Shown: positions 6,922 to 16,180, numbered from the stretch's first letter. The stretch is DNA of 64,000 nt from Pseudomonas shirazensis (GCF_014268785.2 NZ_JABWRD020000005.1:1-64000); one strand, 5' to 3'. Numbers and translations are program-made. Notes: a model not told the origin generated them from the sequence alone.

Positions 6922-9768
6922 ATGGCGCAGCAGTATCAACCGGGGCAACGCTGGATCAGCGACAGCGAAGCCGAGCTCGGCCTGGGTACCATCCTGGCAC
7001 AGGATGGCCGCTTGCTGACCGTGCTGTACCCGGCCACTGGCGACACCCGTCAATATTCCCTGCGCAATGCGCCGCTGACCCGCGTGCGCTTCTCGCCGGG
7101 CGACCAGATCACTCATTTCGAAGGCTGGAAGCTGACCGTGCGCGAGGTCGATGACGTCGACGGCTTGATGGTCTACCACGGCCTCGACGCACAGAACCAG
7201 CCGCGCACCCTGCCGGAAACCCAGCTGTCCAACTTCATCCAGTTCCGCCTGGCCAGCGACCGCCTGTTCGCCGGGCAGATCGACCAGCTGGCGTGGTTCT
7301 CGCTGCGTTACAACACCCTGCAGCACAACAGCAAACAGATGCTGTCGAGCCTGTGGGGGCTGGGCGGCTGCCGCGCGCAACCGATCGCGCACCAGCTGCA
7401 CATCGCCCGTGAGGTCGCTGACCGGATCGCCCCGCGCGTTCTGCTGGCCGATGAAGTAGGCCTGGGCAAGACCATCGAAGCAGGCCTGGTGATTCACCGC
7501 CAACTGCTTACCGGCCGCGCCAACCGGGTGCTGATCCTCGTTCCAGAAAATCTCCAGCACCAGTGGCTGGTAGAGATGCGCCGGCGCTTCAACCTGCAGG
7601 TAGCGCTGTTCGACGCCGAACGTTTCATTGAAAGCGATGCCAGCAACCCATTCGAAGACGCCCAGCTGGCGTTGGTCGCGCTGGAGTGGCTGGTCGAAGA
7701 CGAGAAGGCTCAGGACGCGCTGTTCGCCGCCGGCTGGGACCTGATGGTGGTCGATGAAGCGCACCACCTGGTCTGGCACGAAGAAAACGCCAGCGCGGAA
7801 TATTCCCTGGTCGAGCAACTGGCCGAGGTCATCCCTGGCGTGCTGCTGCTGACCGCGACCCCCGAGCAACTTGGCCAGGACAGCCACTTCGCGCGCCTGC
7901 GTCTGCTCGACCCGCATCGCTTCCACGACCTGGCAGCCTTCCGCGCCGAGAGCGAGAACTACCGCCCGGTCGCCGAAGCAGTGCAGGAGCTGCTCGAACA
8001 AGGCCGCCTGTCGCCCAAGGCCCACGCCACTATCCACGGTTTCCTCGGTGCCGAAGGCGAAGCCTTGTTGACTGCGGTCAACGATGGCGACAGCGAAGCC
8101 AGCGCGCGCTTGATCCGCGAGCTGCTCGATCGCCACGGTACCGGCCGCGTGCTGTTCCGTAACACCCGTGCTGCCGTGCAAGGCTTCCCCGAGCGTCATC
8201 TGCATCCCTACCCGCTGCCTAACCCTGAGCAGTACAGCGCACTGCCGGCTGGCGAGCGCGCCGAGCTGTATCCGGAAGTGGCCTTCCAGGCCCAGGGCCC
8301 AGGCGATGACGAGCAACGCTGGTGGCGCTTCGACCCACGGGTCGACTGGCTGATCGACACGCTGAAAATGCTCAAGCGCACCAAGGTCCTGGTGATCTGC
8401 GCCCACGCCGAAACCGCGATGGACCTGGAAGACGCCCTGCGCGTGCGCTCCGGCATCCCGACCACGGTATTCCATGAGGGAATGAGCATCCTCGAGCGGG
8501 ATCGCGCGGCAGCCTACTTCGCCGATGAAGAGTTCGGCGCTCAAGTACTGATCTGCTCGGAAATCGGTAGTGAGGGCCGCAACTTCCAGTTCGCTCATCA
8601 CCTGGTGATGTTCGACCTGCCTGCCCACCCCGACCTGCTCGAGCAGCGCATTGGCCGTCTCGACCGGATCGGCCAGAAGCACACCATCGAGCTGCATATC
8701 CCGTACCTGCAGGACAGCCCGCAAGAGCGCTTGTTCCAGTGGTACCACCTGGCACTGAATGCGTTCCTCGCCACTTGCCCGACCGGCAACGCCCTGCAAC
8801 ATCGCCACGGTTCGCGCTTGCTTTCGCTGCTCGGCGATGGCGAAGCCAGCGCCTGGAACATCCTGGTGGACGAAGCCCGCGCTGACCGCGAGCGCCTCGA
8901 GTCCGAACTGCACAGCGGCCGCGACCGCTTGCTCGAGCTCAACTCCGGCGGTGCTGGCGAAGGTCAGGCACTGGTCGAGGCGATCCTGGAGCAGGACGAC
9001 CAGTTCGCCCTGCCTATTTATATGGAAACCCTGTTCGATGCCTTTGGTATCGACAGCGAGGACCATTCAGAAAACGCCCTGATCCTCAAACCGAGCGAAA
9101 AGATGCTCGACGCCAGCTTCCCACTGGGTGACGACGAAGGCGTGACCATCACCTACGACCGGGCCCAGGCATTGTCGCGCGAAGACATGCAATTCCTGAC
9201 CTGGGAACACCCAATGGTACAGGGTGGCATGGACCTGGTGCTGTCTGGGTCGATGGGCAACACCGCCGTAGCGTTGATCAAGAACAAGGCGCTCAAGCCA
9301 GGCACCGTCCTGCTCGAACTGCTCTACGTCAGTGAAGTGGTCGCGCCTCGCAGCCTGCAACTTGGCCGTTACCTGCCGACCGCTGCCCTGCGCTGTTTGC
9401 TTGATGCCAACGGCAACGACCTGGCCGCACGGGTGGCCTTCGAGACGCTCAACGAGCAGCTCGAAAGTGTGCCGCGGGCCAGCGCCAACAAGTTCATCCA
9501 GGCGCAACGCGATGTATTGGCCCAGCGCATCAGTGGTGCCGAAGCCAAGATCGAGCCGGTGCACGTCGAGCGTGTGGCCGAGGCGCAGCGTCGCCTGGCT
9601 GCCGAAGCGGATGAGGAGTTGGCACGCCTGACCGCACTCAAGGCCGTCAACCCGACGGTACGTGACAGCGAAATCGATGCGCTGCGTGCACAGCGTGAGC
9701 AGGGCTTGGCCATGCTCGACAAGGCGGCTTTGCGTCTGGAAGCGATTCGGGTGCTGGTCGCGGGCTGA
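6922..9768 (+). CDS. rapA: RNA polymerase-associated ATPase RapA
   Basis: A 948-aa Swi2/Snf2-family ATPase that binds core RNA polymerase and promotes recycling after transcription. The N-terminal tandem Tudor-like region is followed by the ATPase core: Walker A in LADEVGLGKT, Walker B as DEAH (VVDEAHHL), and the second RecA lobe with SEIGSEGRNFQ and EQRIGRLDRIGQ. Length and N-terminus (MAQQYQPGQRWISDSEAELGLG) match RapA/HepA. Monocistronic: its own terminator follows at once. Confidence 0.97.
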   Translation: MAQQYQPGQRWISDSEAELGLGTILAQDGRLLTVLYPATGDTRQYSLRNAPLTRVRFSPGDQITHFEGWKLTVREVDDVDGLMVYHGLDAQNQPRTLPETQLSNFIQFRLASDRLFAGQIDQLAWFSLRYNTLQHNSKQMLSSLWGLGGCRAQPIAHQLHIAREVADRIAPRVLLADEVGLGKTIEAGLVIHRQLLTGRANRVLILVPENLQHQWLVEMRRRFNLQVALFDAERFIESDASNPFEDAQLALVALEWLVEDEKAQDALFAAGWDLMVVDEAHHLVWHEENASAEYSLVEQLAEVIPGVLLLTATPEQLGQDSHFARLRLLDPHRFHDLAAFRAESENYRPVAEAVQELLEQGRLSPKAHATIHGFLGAEGEALLTAVNDGDSEASARLIRELLDRHGTGRVLFRNTRAAVQGFPERHLHPYPLPNPEQYSALPAGERAELYPEVAFQAQGPGDDEQRWWRFDPRVDWLIDTLKMLKRTKVLVICAHAETAMDLEDALRVRSGIPTTVFHEGMSILERDRAAAYFADEEFGAQVLICSEIGSEGRNFQFAHHLVMFDLPAHPDLLEQRIGRLDRIGQKHTIELHIPYLQDSPQERLFQWYHLALNAFLATCPTGNALQHRHGSRLLSLLGDGEASAWNILVDEARADRERLESELHSGRDRLLELNSGGAGEGQALVEAILEQDDQFALPIYMETLFDAFGIDSEDHSENALILKPSEKMLDASFPLGDDEGVTITYDRAQALSREDMQFLTWEHPMVQGGMDLVLSGSMGNTAVALIKNKALKPGTVLLELLYVSEVVAPRSLQLGRYLPTAALRCLLDANGNDLAARVAFETLNEQLESVPRASANKFIQAQRDVLAQRISGAEAKIEPVHVERVAEAQRRLAAEADEELARLTALKAVNPTVRDSEIDALRAQREQGLAMLDKAALRLEAIRVLVAG

Positions 9769-9802
9769 TTAGTCTGAGCACGACTCCCAGCAGTAAAAAC
9801 CA

Positions 9803-9826
9803 GGGCGCCTTACGGCGCCCTTTTTT
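9803..9826 (+). terminator. Terminator of rapA
   Basis: A 7-bp perfect GC stem, GGGCGCC (9803-9809) and GGCGCCC (9814-9820), with loop TTAC, then six T. It is 34 bases past the rapA stop codon. Confidence 0.93.
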
Positions 9827-9966
9827 ATTTCCGCCCGCTATCAGCCTGATAACCAAATCGTAGCAACCAAATTGCCATTAATCAGGAAGGCTTAACTACC
9901 TTTTCCTATACTGCGTGTTCATGAGTCTCCTTCGGGGGCGGATGCAGGGCACCACGGAGAGGCGCG

Positions 9967-12231
9967 ATGGAGTGGCTGGGACTGCAATTGTTCGCCGAGC
10001 TACCGGCAACCGGACAGATCGTTATCGACTGCCGTCACGAGCCATTGCTGATCATTCTGGCCTATATCGTCGTCAGCGCTGCGGCGTTTGCCACCCTGGA
10101 TATGGCTGAGCGCCAATGCCACAGCGAGAACGACAACGCTCGCCGGCAATGGCGGATCCTCGGCGCATGCTGCCTGGCAGGCGGTATCTGGGCCTTGCAC
10201 TTCATCAGCATGCTGGCCTTGCACGCGCCGCTGGAAACCCACTATGACGCCGCGCTGACAGGGTTGTCGTTACTGCTTGCCCTACTCGCCTCGTGGTTCG
10301 CCATGCACAGCCTTGAGCGCCATGTGATGAGCCCGCGTCATTACCTGCAAGCGGCCACGTTCATCGGCCTCGGTGTGACCTTGATGCACTACGTCGGCAT
10401 GGCGGCAATGAAGACCAGCGCCGTGCAGTACTACCAGACCAGCCTGCTGCTGGCCTCGTTGCTGATTGCCATTGTCGCCAGCCTGCTGGCGCTGGTCATG
10501 GCGCGTTACTTTCGCAACGGCAGCGGCACCCTGCATCTGGCCATGAAGTACGGCGCCAGCCTGCTGATGGCCGGGGGTATCGTGGCTACCCATTTTACCG
10601 GCATGGCGGCCATGACCCTGGTGATCCCGGCAGACGCCGCGCTGAGCCTGCCGTCCACTGACAACAGCCTGCAGTTGGGCCTGACCGTTGCCTGCATCAC
10701 CCTGCTGATCAGCGCCAGCAGCATCAGTGCGGCGCTGGCCGACAAAAAACTGCAAAGCAAGGAGCACGACCTGCGCCGGGTCAGTGTGCTGCTCAGCCAG
10801 CTTGACCAGGCCCGGGTGTCGCTGCAGCAGGCCGCGCACTACGATGCACTGACCAACCTGATCAACCGCCGCGGTTTCAACCAGGTGTTTGCCGAACGTC
10901 TTGCCGAGCACGCCGCAAATGAAGGCATGCTGGCGGTGATGTTCCTCGACATCGACCACTTCAAGCGGATCAACGACAGCCTCGGCCACGCCGCCGGCGA
11001 TGATCTGCTCAAGGTCATCGCCGACCACATCAAAGCCGCAACCCGCAGCCAGGATCTGGTGGCGCGGTTTGGCGGCGACGAATTCTGCATCGTCACCAGC
11101 CTGCACAGCCGGGACGAGGCCCGTCACCTGGCGCAGCGGATCATGCAGCGGATGAAAGAGCCGATCGACCTGGGCGGACGGCGTATGGTCATGACCACCA
11201 GTATCGGCATCAGCATCTATCCGGACGACGGCCGCAATGCCGAAGAATTGCTGAAAAACGCCGACCTGGCGCTTTATCAGTCCAAAGGCTGCGGACGCAA
11301 CAACCTCAACTTCTTCAATAGCAGTCTGCGTGTTCGCGCGACCCTGGAACTGCAGTTGGAGGAAGAACTGCGGGTTGCCTTGCTCGAAGAACGCGGCCTG
11401 TGCGTGCACTACCAACCGATTTTCGACGTACGCAGCGGTCAAGTGGCCAAGCTGGAAGCGCTGGTGCGCTGGCAACACCCGCAGCACGGTCTGCTCGGGC
11501 CCGAGCGCTTCATCGGCATCGCCGAAGCCAACGGGCTGATCGCCGAGCTGGATCTGTGGGTGCTGCGCCGCGCCTGCGCCGACCTCGCCCGGCTCAATCA
11601 GCATGGTTACGCCAGCCTCAAGGTCACGGTCAATTGCTCGGCGCTGACCCTGGCCCGCGAAGAGCTCCCAGATGACGTCGAACAGGCCTTGTTCCAGGCT
11701 GGCCTGGCGCCGCGACAACTGGAACTGGAGGTCACCGAAAATGCCCTGATGGGCGACATTCAGCAGGTCATCAACCTGCTCAAGCGGATTCGCGCGCAAG
11801 GCGTGGCGCTGTCGATCGATGACTTCGGCACTGGCTATTCGTCGCTGGCTTACCTCAAACGCCTGCCGCTGGACGTGCTGAAGATCGATCGTTCATTTAT
11901 CCAGGAAGTCCCGGTCAGCCAGAAAGACCGTGAGATCGTCCAGGCAATCATCATGATGGCCCACACCCTGCACCTGCAGGTAGTCACCGAAGGCGTCGAA
12001 ACCGTGGAGCAACAGCAGTTTCTGGTCAGCCATAGCTGTGATTACCTGCAAGGCTACCTGCTCAGCCGACCGGTGCCGTTGACCGAGCTGTACCCGGTAC
12101 TGGAGCGCCTCGACCGCCAGCAACCGGCGCTCAGGGCAGATGCCGATACAGCTCAACCAGAGTTGCCGGATCTTTTTCCAGGCAGCCCTGGCTACCGTGC
12201 AAGCGCATCAGTTGCGCGGCGAGGCCACTGA
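9967..12231 (+). CDS. MHYT-GGDEF-EAL cyclic-di-GMP protein (MucR-like)
   Basis: A 754-aa protein with three MHYT units in the membrane (LHFISM at 78-82, MHYVGMAAM near 140, THFTGMAAM near 209), a sensor proposed to bind a metal and diatomic gas. GGDEF follows with signature 369-373 and an intact RxxD inhibitory site (360-363), then an EAL phosphodiesterase domain (EAL at 497-499, DDFGTGYSSL near 618). Both activities look competent. Architecture equals P. aeruginosa MucR and NbdA; which of these is the true ortholog I cannot say. The last 101 bases overlap the convergent oxidoreductase gene, so the C-terminal about 33 residues may be a recent extension. Confidence 0.9.
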   Translation: MEWLGLQLFAELPATGQIVIDCRHEPLLIILAYIVVSAAAFATLDMAERQCHSENDNARRQWRILGACCLAGGIWALHFISMLALHAPLETHYDAALTGLSLLLALLASWFAMHSLERHVMSPRHYLQAATFIGLGVTLMHYVGMAAMKTSAVQYYQTSLLLASLLIAIVASLLALVMARYFRNGSGTLHLAMKYGASLLMAGGIVATHFTGMAAMTLVIPADAALSLPSTDNSLQLGLTVACITLLISASSISAALADKKLQSKEHDLRRVSVLLSQLDQARVSLQQAAHYDALTNLINRRGFNQVFAERLAEHAANEGMLAVMFLDIDHFKRINDSLGHAAGDDLLKVIADHIKAATRSQDLVARFGGDEFCIVTSLHSRDEARHLAQRIMQRMKEPIDLGGRRMVMTTSIGISIYPDDGRNAEELLKNADLALYQSKGCGRNNLNFFNSSLRVRATLELQLEEELRVALLEERGLCVHYQPIFDVRSGQVAKLEALVRWQHPQHGLLGPERFIGIAEANGLIAELDLWVLRRACADLARLNQHGYASLKVTVNCSALTLAREELPDDVEQALFQAGLAPRQLELEVTENALMGDIQQVINLLKRIRAQGVALSIDDFGTGYSSLAYLKRLPLDVLKIDRSFIQEVPVSQKDREIVQAIIMMAHTLHLQVVTEGVETVEQQQFLVSHSCDYLQGYLLSRPVPLTELYPVLERLDRQQPALRADADTAQPELPDLFPGSPGYRASASVARRGH

Positions 12232-13018
12232 TCGGTGCGGCCGAGCCCTGCTCGTGGGACAGTTTGACGGCGCCATCGAGGTCCTTGAGCAGCGTGCGTA
12301 CATGCCACTTGACCGGTTCGAACTCGCTCGCTGCCATCTGCGGCGCAAGTATCTGCAGCGGCTTGGAATCGGCAAAGCCACCGGCCAGCGCTTCGGCGAT
12401 CAAACTGGCATCGACGCCGGAGCGCTCGGCGAGGGCGACCACTTCGGCAATCACCAAGGCATTGCAGGCAACGATCATCTGGTTGCAGGCTTTGGTGACC
12501 TGGCCCGTGCCTACCGCGCCCATGTGAGTCACGCGCTGACCGAGCTGCATCAGCACCGGCCGGGCCCGGGCCAGATCTTGCGCTGCGCCGCCAACCATGA
12601 TCGCCAGGCTACCGGCGGTGGCCCCGGCTGTGCCGCCAGACACTGGCGCATCCAGCCAGGCCATGCCACAACGCGCTGCCAGCTCGGCTGCCATTGCCCG
12701 CGTCGCACTGGGCTCAAGGCTGGACAGGTCGACCAACAACTGCCCGTGCCGACCGCCTGCGGCCACCCCCTGTTCACCAAACACCACCTCGCGGACCACG
12801 CTGGCGTCCGCCAGGCACAACAGCACCATATCGCTGTACTGGCTCAGCTCTGCAGGGCTCGCCGCCAGCCGGGCGCCGGCAGCGACCAACTCGGCGCACT
12901 TGTGCGGGCTGCGGTTCCATACCGTCAATGGATAACCGGCAGCCAACAGGCGACGGCACATCGGCAGGCCCATCAAGCCAATCCCAGCGAAACCCAACGC
13001 AGGCAATGCAGTACTCAT
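12131..13018 (-). CDS. NAD(P)-dependent oxidoreductase, 3-hydroxyisobutyrate dehydrogenase family
   Basis: A 295-aa beta-hydroxyacid dehydrogenase. The dinucleotide fold starts with GFAGIGLMGLPM; DAPVSGGTAGA is the substrate-binding signature; the catalytic Lys lies in GTGQVTKACNQMI. Family members oxidise 3-hydroxyisobutyrate or reduce tartronate or succinic semialdehydes; the substrate is not decided by sequence. The ATG at 13018 has GGAG 7-8 bases ahead and starts right at the Rossmann fold, so I reject the longer frame. Its 3' end overlaps the MHYT protein gene on the other strand. Confidence 0.88.
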   Translation of the reverse strand: MSTALPALGFAGIGLMGLPMCRRLLAAGYPLTVWNRSPHKCAELVAAGARLAASPAELSQYSDMVLLCLADASVVREVVFGEQGVAAGGRHGQLLVDLSSLEPSATRAMAAELAARCGMAWLDAPVSGGTAGATAGSLAIMVGGAAQDLARARPVLMQLGQRVTHMGAVGTGQVTKACNQMIVACNALVIAEVVALAERSGVDASLIAEALAGGFADSKPLQILAPQMAASEFEPVKWHVRTLLKDLDGAVKLSHEQGSAAPISGLAAQLMRLHGSQGCLEKDPATLVELYRHLP

Positions 13019-13034
13019 AGCAACTCCATCAACG

Positions 13035-13049
13035 GTGTGTGTGTGTGTG
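13035..13049. repeat. (GT)7 microsatellite upstream of the oxidoreductase gene
   Basis: Seven GT units plus a G occur 17 bases before the start codon of the minus-strand oxidoreductase gene. The tract lies just upstream of its ribosome binding site, in the leader. Confidence 0.8.
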
Positions 13050-13122
13050 CAACAGCAACCAGCAAGTGACGGTGCCACCCTGGCCTCGACTTGAGCGCAG
13101 TGGCGAGCGCCCTGCACCTTTA

Positions 13123-13137
13123 TTACGCATTCCGTAA
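13123..13137. promoter_or_regulatory. Inverted repeat TTACG-N5-CGTAA, possible operator
   Basis: Perfect 5-bp arms around 5 bases, about 105 bases upstream of the oxidoreductase start. Spacing suits a small dimeric regulator. No protein is assigned; support is the symmetry alone. Confidence 0.3.
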
Positions 13138-13248
13138 ACTGTTACCGCTGTGCCGAACGATGCTTGCGGTGTTACTTACTTCTACCTTACGTGCACGTCA
13201 ACGCGCACCATAAGCAGCCGCCTGCCTGTTTCTACGCACCAAAAAAGC

Positions 13249-13560
13249 TCACTGATTTGTAGCGGGCTTTGTCTGCATGAGCACGAATGGCGAAACCACC
13301 ACAGCCCAGATTTGCGGATCACGGGCCTGCATGTCTAGCGCCTGCTCTGCCGATACCGGTACGACAGTGCCATCCGCCCGCCATTTGGCGAACATTTCAC
13401 CTTGGTTTTCGGCCATCGCCGCAGCAACGGTAATCAGGTCCAGATCGGGGTCGACCCAAATCAGGTCACCCTTTGCCCAGAAACGCTCCAGCGCCTTCCA
13501 CTCAATGATTGCAGTCTCACCAAGCAATTTGGCATAGAGGGTGCTTGTTTGATCAGTCAT
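13249..13560 (-). CDS. DUF2288 family protein
   Basis: A 103-aa soluble protein: TLYAKLLGETAIIEWKALERFWAKGDLIWVD near the N-terminus, then a VVVSPFVLMQ end. This is the pattern of DUF2288, widespread in gammaproteobacteria and cyanobacteria without assigned function. No signal peptide, membrane segment or metal motif. It stands alone, divergent from the livK promoter region. Confidence 0.8.
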   Translation of the reverse strand: MTDQTSTLYAKLLGETAIIEWKALERFWAKGDLIWVDPDLDLITVAAAMAENQGEMFAKWRADGTVVPVSAEQALDMQARDPQIWAVVVSPFVLMQTKPATNQ

Positions 13561-13781
13561 GGGTTCCTACCAGCAAGAATCGGCCAACTTAAAGGCCGCC
13601 ATTTTTGCAGAAAAACCCGGTTGCAAATATGTAATTTGCTCGACAGCTCCCGAGTATGGGGGATTCATCGCTGAATAGAGGCTATTTGATGGCGCTATTC
13701 TGTATGTTTATGTCGATCACGCGACACCCCGCGAAACAGACGCTTTTTGATGGCTTTTCAAGCGTCGAGCCAGCGCTCTAC

Positions 13782-13814
13782 ACTGTACCGGTACAGTTCC
13801 GGGACATGTTCCGG
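13782..13814. promoter_or_regulatory. Twin palindromes upstream of livK, candidate activator or repressor sites
   Basis: ACTGTACCGGTACAGT (13782-13797) is a perfect 16-bp palindrome. One base later CCGGGACATGTTCCGG (13799-13814) is a second 16-bp palindrome with one mismatched pair. They lie about 20-50 bases upstream of the sigma-54 -24 element, a place used by enhancer or modulator proteins. Neither looks like the NtrC consensus. The bound protein is unknown. Confidence 0.6.
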
Positions 13815-13833
13815 GGGAAGGTGGGCGTGCATA

Positions 13834-13849
13834 TGGCGTGGCCATTGCA
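13834..13849 (+). promoter_or_regulatory. Sigma-54 (RpoN) promoter of livK
   Basis: TGGCGTGGCCATTGCA matches the -24/-12 consensus TGGCACG-N4-TTGCA at all but two positions, with exactly 10 bases between the invariant GG and GC. Transcription would start near 13860, giving a leader of about 57 bases. A nitrogen- or carbon/nitrogen-controlled start fits an amino acid uptake operon. Confidence 0.7.
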
Positions 13850-13916
13850 CATCCCGCCCGGTCTGTAGCCCTGACCGCCAGGACTATAAGAATTACAACA
13901 GAATGAGTGGAGCACT

Positions 13917-15032
13917 ATGATCAAGATTTCCAAGCTGTTCGCTGCAATGGTACTGGCCGGCGTAGCCAGCCATTCGTTTGCTGCCGATACCATCAAGATC
14001 GGTATCGCCGGCCCGAAAACCGGTCCTGTCACCCAGTACGGCGACATGCAGTTCATCGGCGCCAAGCAAGCCATCAAGGACATCAACGCCAAGGGCGGCG
14101 TCGATGGCAAGATGCTTGAGGCCAAGGAATATGACGACGCTTGCGACCCTAAACAAGCAGTGGCCGTAGCCAACAAAGTGGTCAACGATGGCGTCAAGTA
14201 CGTAATCGGTCACCTGTGCTCCAGCTCCACCCAGCCTGCATCCGACATCTACGAAGACGAAGGCGTGATCATGATCACCCCGGCTGCCACCAGCCCGGAA
14301 ATCACGGCCCGTGGCTACAAGATGATCTTCCGCACCATCGGCCTGGACAGCGCGCAAGGCCCTGCTGCTGGCAACTACATCGCCGACCACGTCAAGCCTA
14401 AGGTCGTTGCAGTACTGCACGACAAGCAGCAATACGGTGAAGGCATCGCTACCGCGGTCAAACAGACCCTGGAAAGCAAAGGCACCAAAGTTGCCGTGTT
14501 CGAAGGCCTGAACGCGGGTGACAAGGACTTCTCCTCGATCATCCAGAAGCTCAAGCAGAACAACGTCGACTTCGTTTACTACGGCGGCTACCACCCAGAA
14601 CTGGGCCTGATCCTGCGCCAGGCGCAAGAAAAAGGCCTGAAAGCCAAGTTCATGGGCCCGGAAGGTGTCGGCAACGACTCCATCTCGCAGATCGCCCAAG
14701 GCGCTTCGGAAGGCCTGCTGGTGACCCTGCCGAAGTCGTTCGACGCTGACCCTGCGAACAAGGCCATTGCCGATGCCATCAAGGCTGACGGCAAGGACCC
14801 AAGCGGCCCGTTCGTGTTCCCGGCCTACTCCGCTGTGCAGTTGATCGCTGACGGTATCGTTGCGGCCAAGTCCGAAGACGCCGACAAAGTGGCTGCAGCC
14901 ATCCACGCTGGCACCTTCAAGACCCCGACCGGCGACCTGTCGTATGACGCCAAGGGCGACCTGAAAGACTTCAAGTTCGTGGTTTACGAATGGCACTTCG
15001 GCAAGCCGAAGACCGAAGTCTCCCCGCAGTAA
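13917..15032 (+). CDS. livK: Branched-chain amino acid ABC transporter, periplasmic binding protein
   Basis: A 371-aa type I periplasmic binding protein (BraC in P. aeruginosa naming). A Sec signal ends at SHSFAA; the mature protein begins DTIKIGIAGPKTGP and has the ligand-cleft motif LCSSSTQPA. It binds Leu, Ile, Val and often Ala or Thr in the periplasm and delivers them to the LivHM channel. First gene of livKHMGF; a stem-loop between it and livH would lower downstream expression, giving an excess of binding protein as usual for such systems. Confidence 0.95.
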   Translation: MIKISKLFAAMVLAGVASHSFAADTIKIGIAGPKTGPVTQYGDMQFIGAKQAIKDINAKGGVDGKMLEAKEYDDACDPKQAVAVANKVVNDGVKYVIGHLCSSSTQPASDIYEDEGVIMITPAATSPEITARGYKMIFRTIGLDSAQGPAAGNYIADHVKPKVVAVLHDKQQYGEGIATAVKQTLESKGTKVAVFEGLNAGDKDFSSIIQKLKQNNVDFVYYGGYHPELGLILRQAQEKGLKAKFMGPEGVGNDSISQIAQGASEGLLVTLPKSFDADPANKAIADAIKADGKDPSGPFVFPAYSAVQLIADGIVAAKSEDADKVAAAIHAGTFKTPTGDLSYDAKGDLKDFKFVVYEWHFGKPKTEVSPQ

Positions 15033-15054
15033 CTGCGTGATCAATAGCTGACCG

Positions 15055-15088
15055 AAAAGCCCACTGTGCGAGCAGTGGGCTTTGTTTT
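15055..15088 (+). terminator. Attenuating stem-loop between livK and livH
   Basis: AAAGCCCACTG (from 15056) pairs with CAGTGGGCTTT around a 6-nt loop, followed by GTTTT. It lies 23 bases after the livK stop and 168 bases before livH. Probably a partial terminator that sets the ratio of binding protein to membrane components. Confidence 0.8.
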
Positions 15089-15256
15089 ACGAGGTTCATG
15101 AGAACGATTGCCGTGATCCGGCAGCCGCCTCACCTGAAAATCTTAAAACCGTCACCCGCGGTTCACTGGCCGAGCCCTGCCATCGTCGCACAGACCACGA
15201 GGCGCGCCGGGTTACCCCCCGCCAGCGAATGCAATCAGGTTTTTAGGAGCGCTGTA

Positions 15257-16180
15257 ATGCCTGAGATCTACCATTTCTTCCAACAACTGGTTAATGGATT
15301 GACCATCGGCAGCACCTATGCCTTGATCGCCATCGGTTACACGATGGTGTACGGCATCATTGGCATGATCAACTTCGCCCACGGCGAGGTGTACATGATC
15401 GGGTCCTACGTGGCATTCATTGCACTTGCCGGGCTGGCCATGATGGGCATCCATTCCCTGCCGATACTGATGACCGTGGCGTTCATTGCCACAATCTGCG
15501 TTACCAGTGCCTATGGCTATAGCATCGAGCGCGTTGCCTACCGCCCGTTACGCAACAGTAACCGTCTGATCCCGCTGATCTCTGCCATCGGCATGTCGAT
15601 CTTCCTGCAGAACACTGTGCTGCTGTCACAGGATTCCAAGGACAAGTCGATCCCCAACCTGATCCCTGGGAGCTTCTCCTTCGGCCCGGGCGGCGCAGAG
15701 GAAGTGCTGATTTCCTACATGCAGGTACTGGTGTTCGTCGTCACCCTGGTGGCCATGACCCTGTTGACCCTGTTCATCTCCCGTTCCCGCCTGGGCCGCG
15801 CCTGCCGCGCCTGTGCCGAGGACATCAAGATGGCCAACCTGCTCGGTATCAACACCAACAACATCATTGCCCTGACCTTCGTCATTGGCGCCGCACTGGC
15901 GGCAGTGGCAGCCGTGTTGCTGAGCATGCAATACGGGGTGATCAACCCCAACGCCGGCTTCCTGGTGGGCTTGAAAGCCTTCACCGCGGCAGTCCTGGGC
16001 GGCATCGGCAGTATTCCGGGCGCCATGCTCGGTGGCCTGGTGCTGGGTGTGGCCGAAGCCTTTGGCGCCGATATCTTCGGTGACCAGTACAAGGACGTCG
16101 TGGCGTTCGGGCTGTTGGTTCTGGTGCTGTTGTTCCGGCCGACCGGCATTCTGGGCCGTCCGGAGGTTGAGAAAGTATGA
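15257..16180 (+). CDS. livH: Branched-chain amino acid ABC transporter permease LivH
   Basis: A 307-aa inner-membrane permease (BraD). N-terminus MPEIYHFFQQLVNGLTIGSTYALIAIGYTMVYGIIGMINFAHGE is diagnostic; about eight membrane segments follow. Forms the channel with LivM. AGGAG lies 7 bases before the ATG at 15257, so an in-frame start 53 codons upstream is rejected. Its stop overlaps the livM start by 4 bases (ATGA), implying translational coupling. Confidence 0.96.
   Translation: MPEIYHFFQQLVNGLTIGSTYALIAIGYTMVYGIIGMINFAHGEVYMIGSYVAFIALAGLAMMGIHSLPILMTVAFIATICVTSAYGYSIERVAYRPLRNSNRLIPLISAIGMSIFLQNTVLLSQDSKDKSIPNLIPGSFSFGPGGAEEVLISYMQVLVFVVTLVAMTLLTLFISRSRLGRACRACAEDIKMANLLGINTNNIIALTFVIGAALAAVAAVLLSMQYGVINPNAGFLVGLKAFTAAVLGGIGSIPGAMLGGLVLGVAEAFGADIFGDQYKDVVAFGLLVLVLLFRPTGILGRPEVEKV

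Larger units (their letters stand above)
13561..13916. other. Gene-free region between the DUF2288 gene and livK
   Basis: These 356 bases hold no supported gene. They contain two adjoining palindromes (13782-13814) and a sigma-54 type promoter (13834-13849), listed separately, and a leader of roughly 57 bases before livK. Confidence 0.7.

Noticed and set aside
6913..9066. Very long open frame antisense to rapA
   Set aside because: High-GC shadow of a strong real gene; the deduced protein has no domain and the rapA motifs are complete on the other strand.
13782..13797. LexA (SOS) box reading of the palindrome before livK
   Set aside because: The arms CTGT and ACAG are separated by 6 bases rather than the 8 of LexA sites, and livK is not a damage gene.
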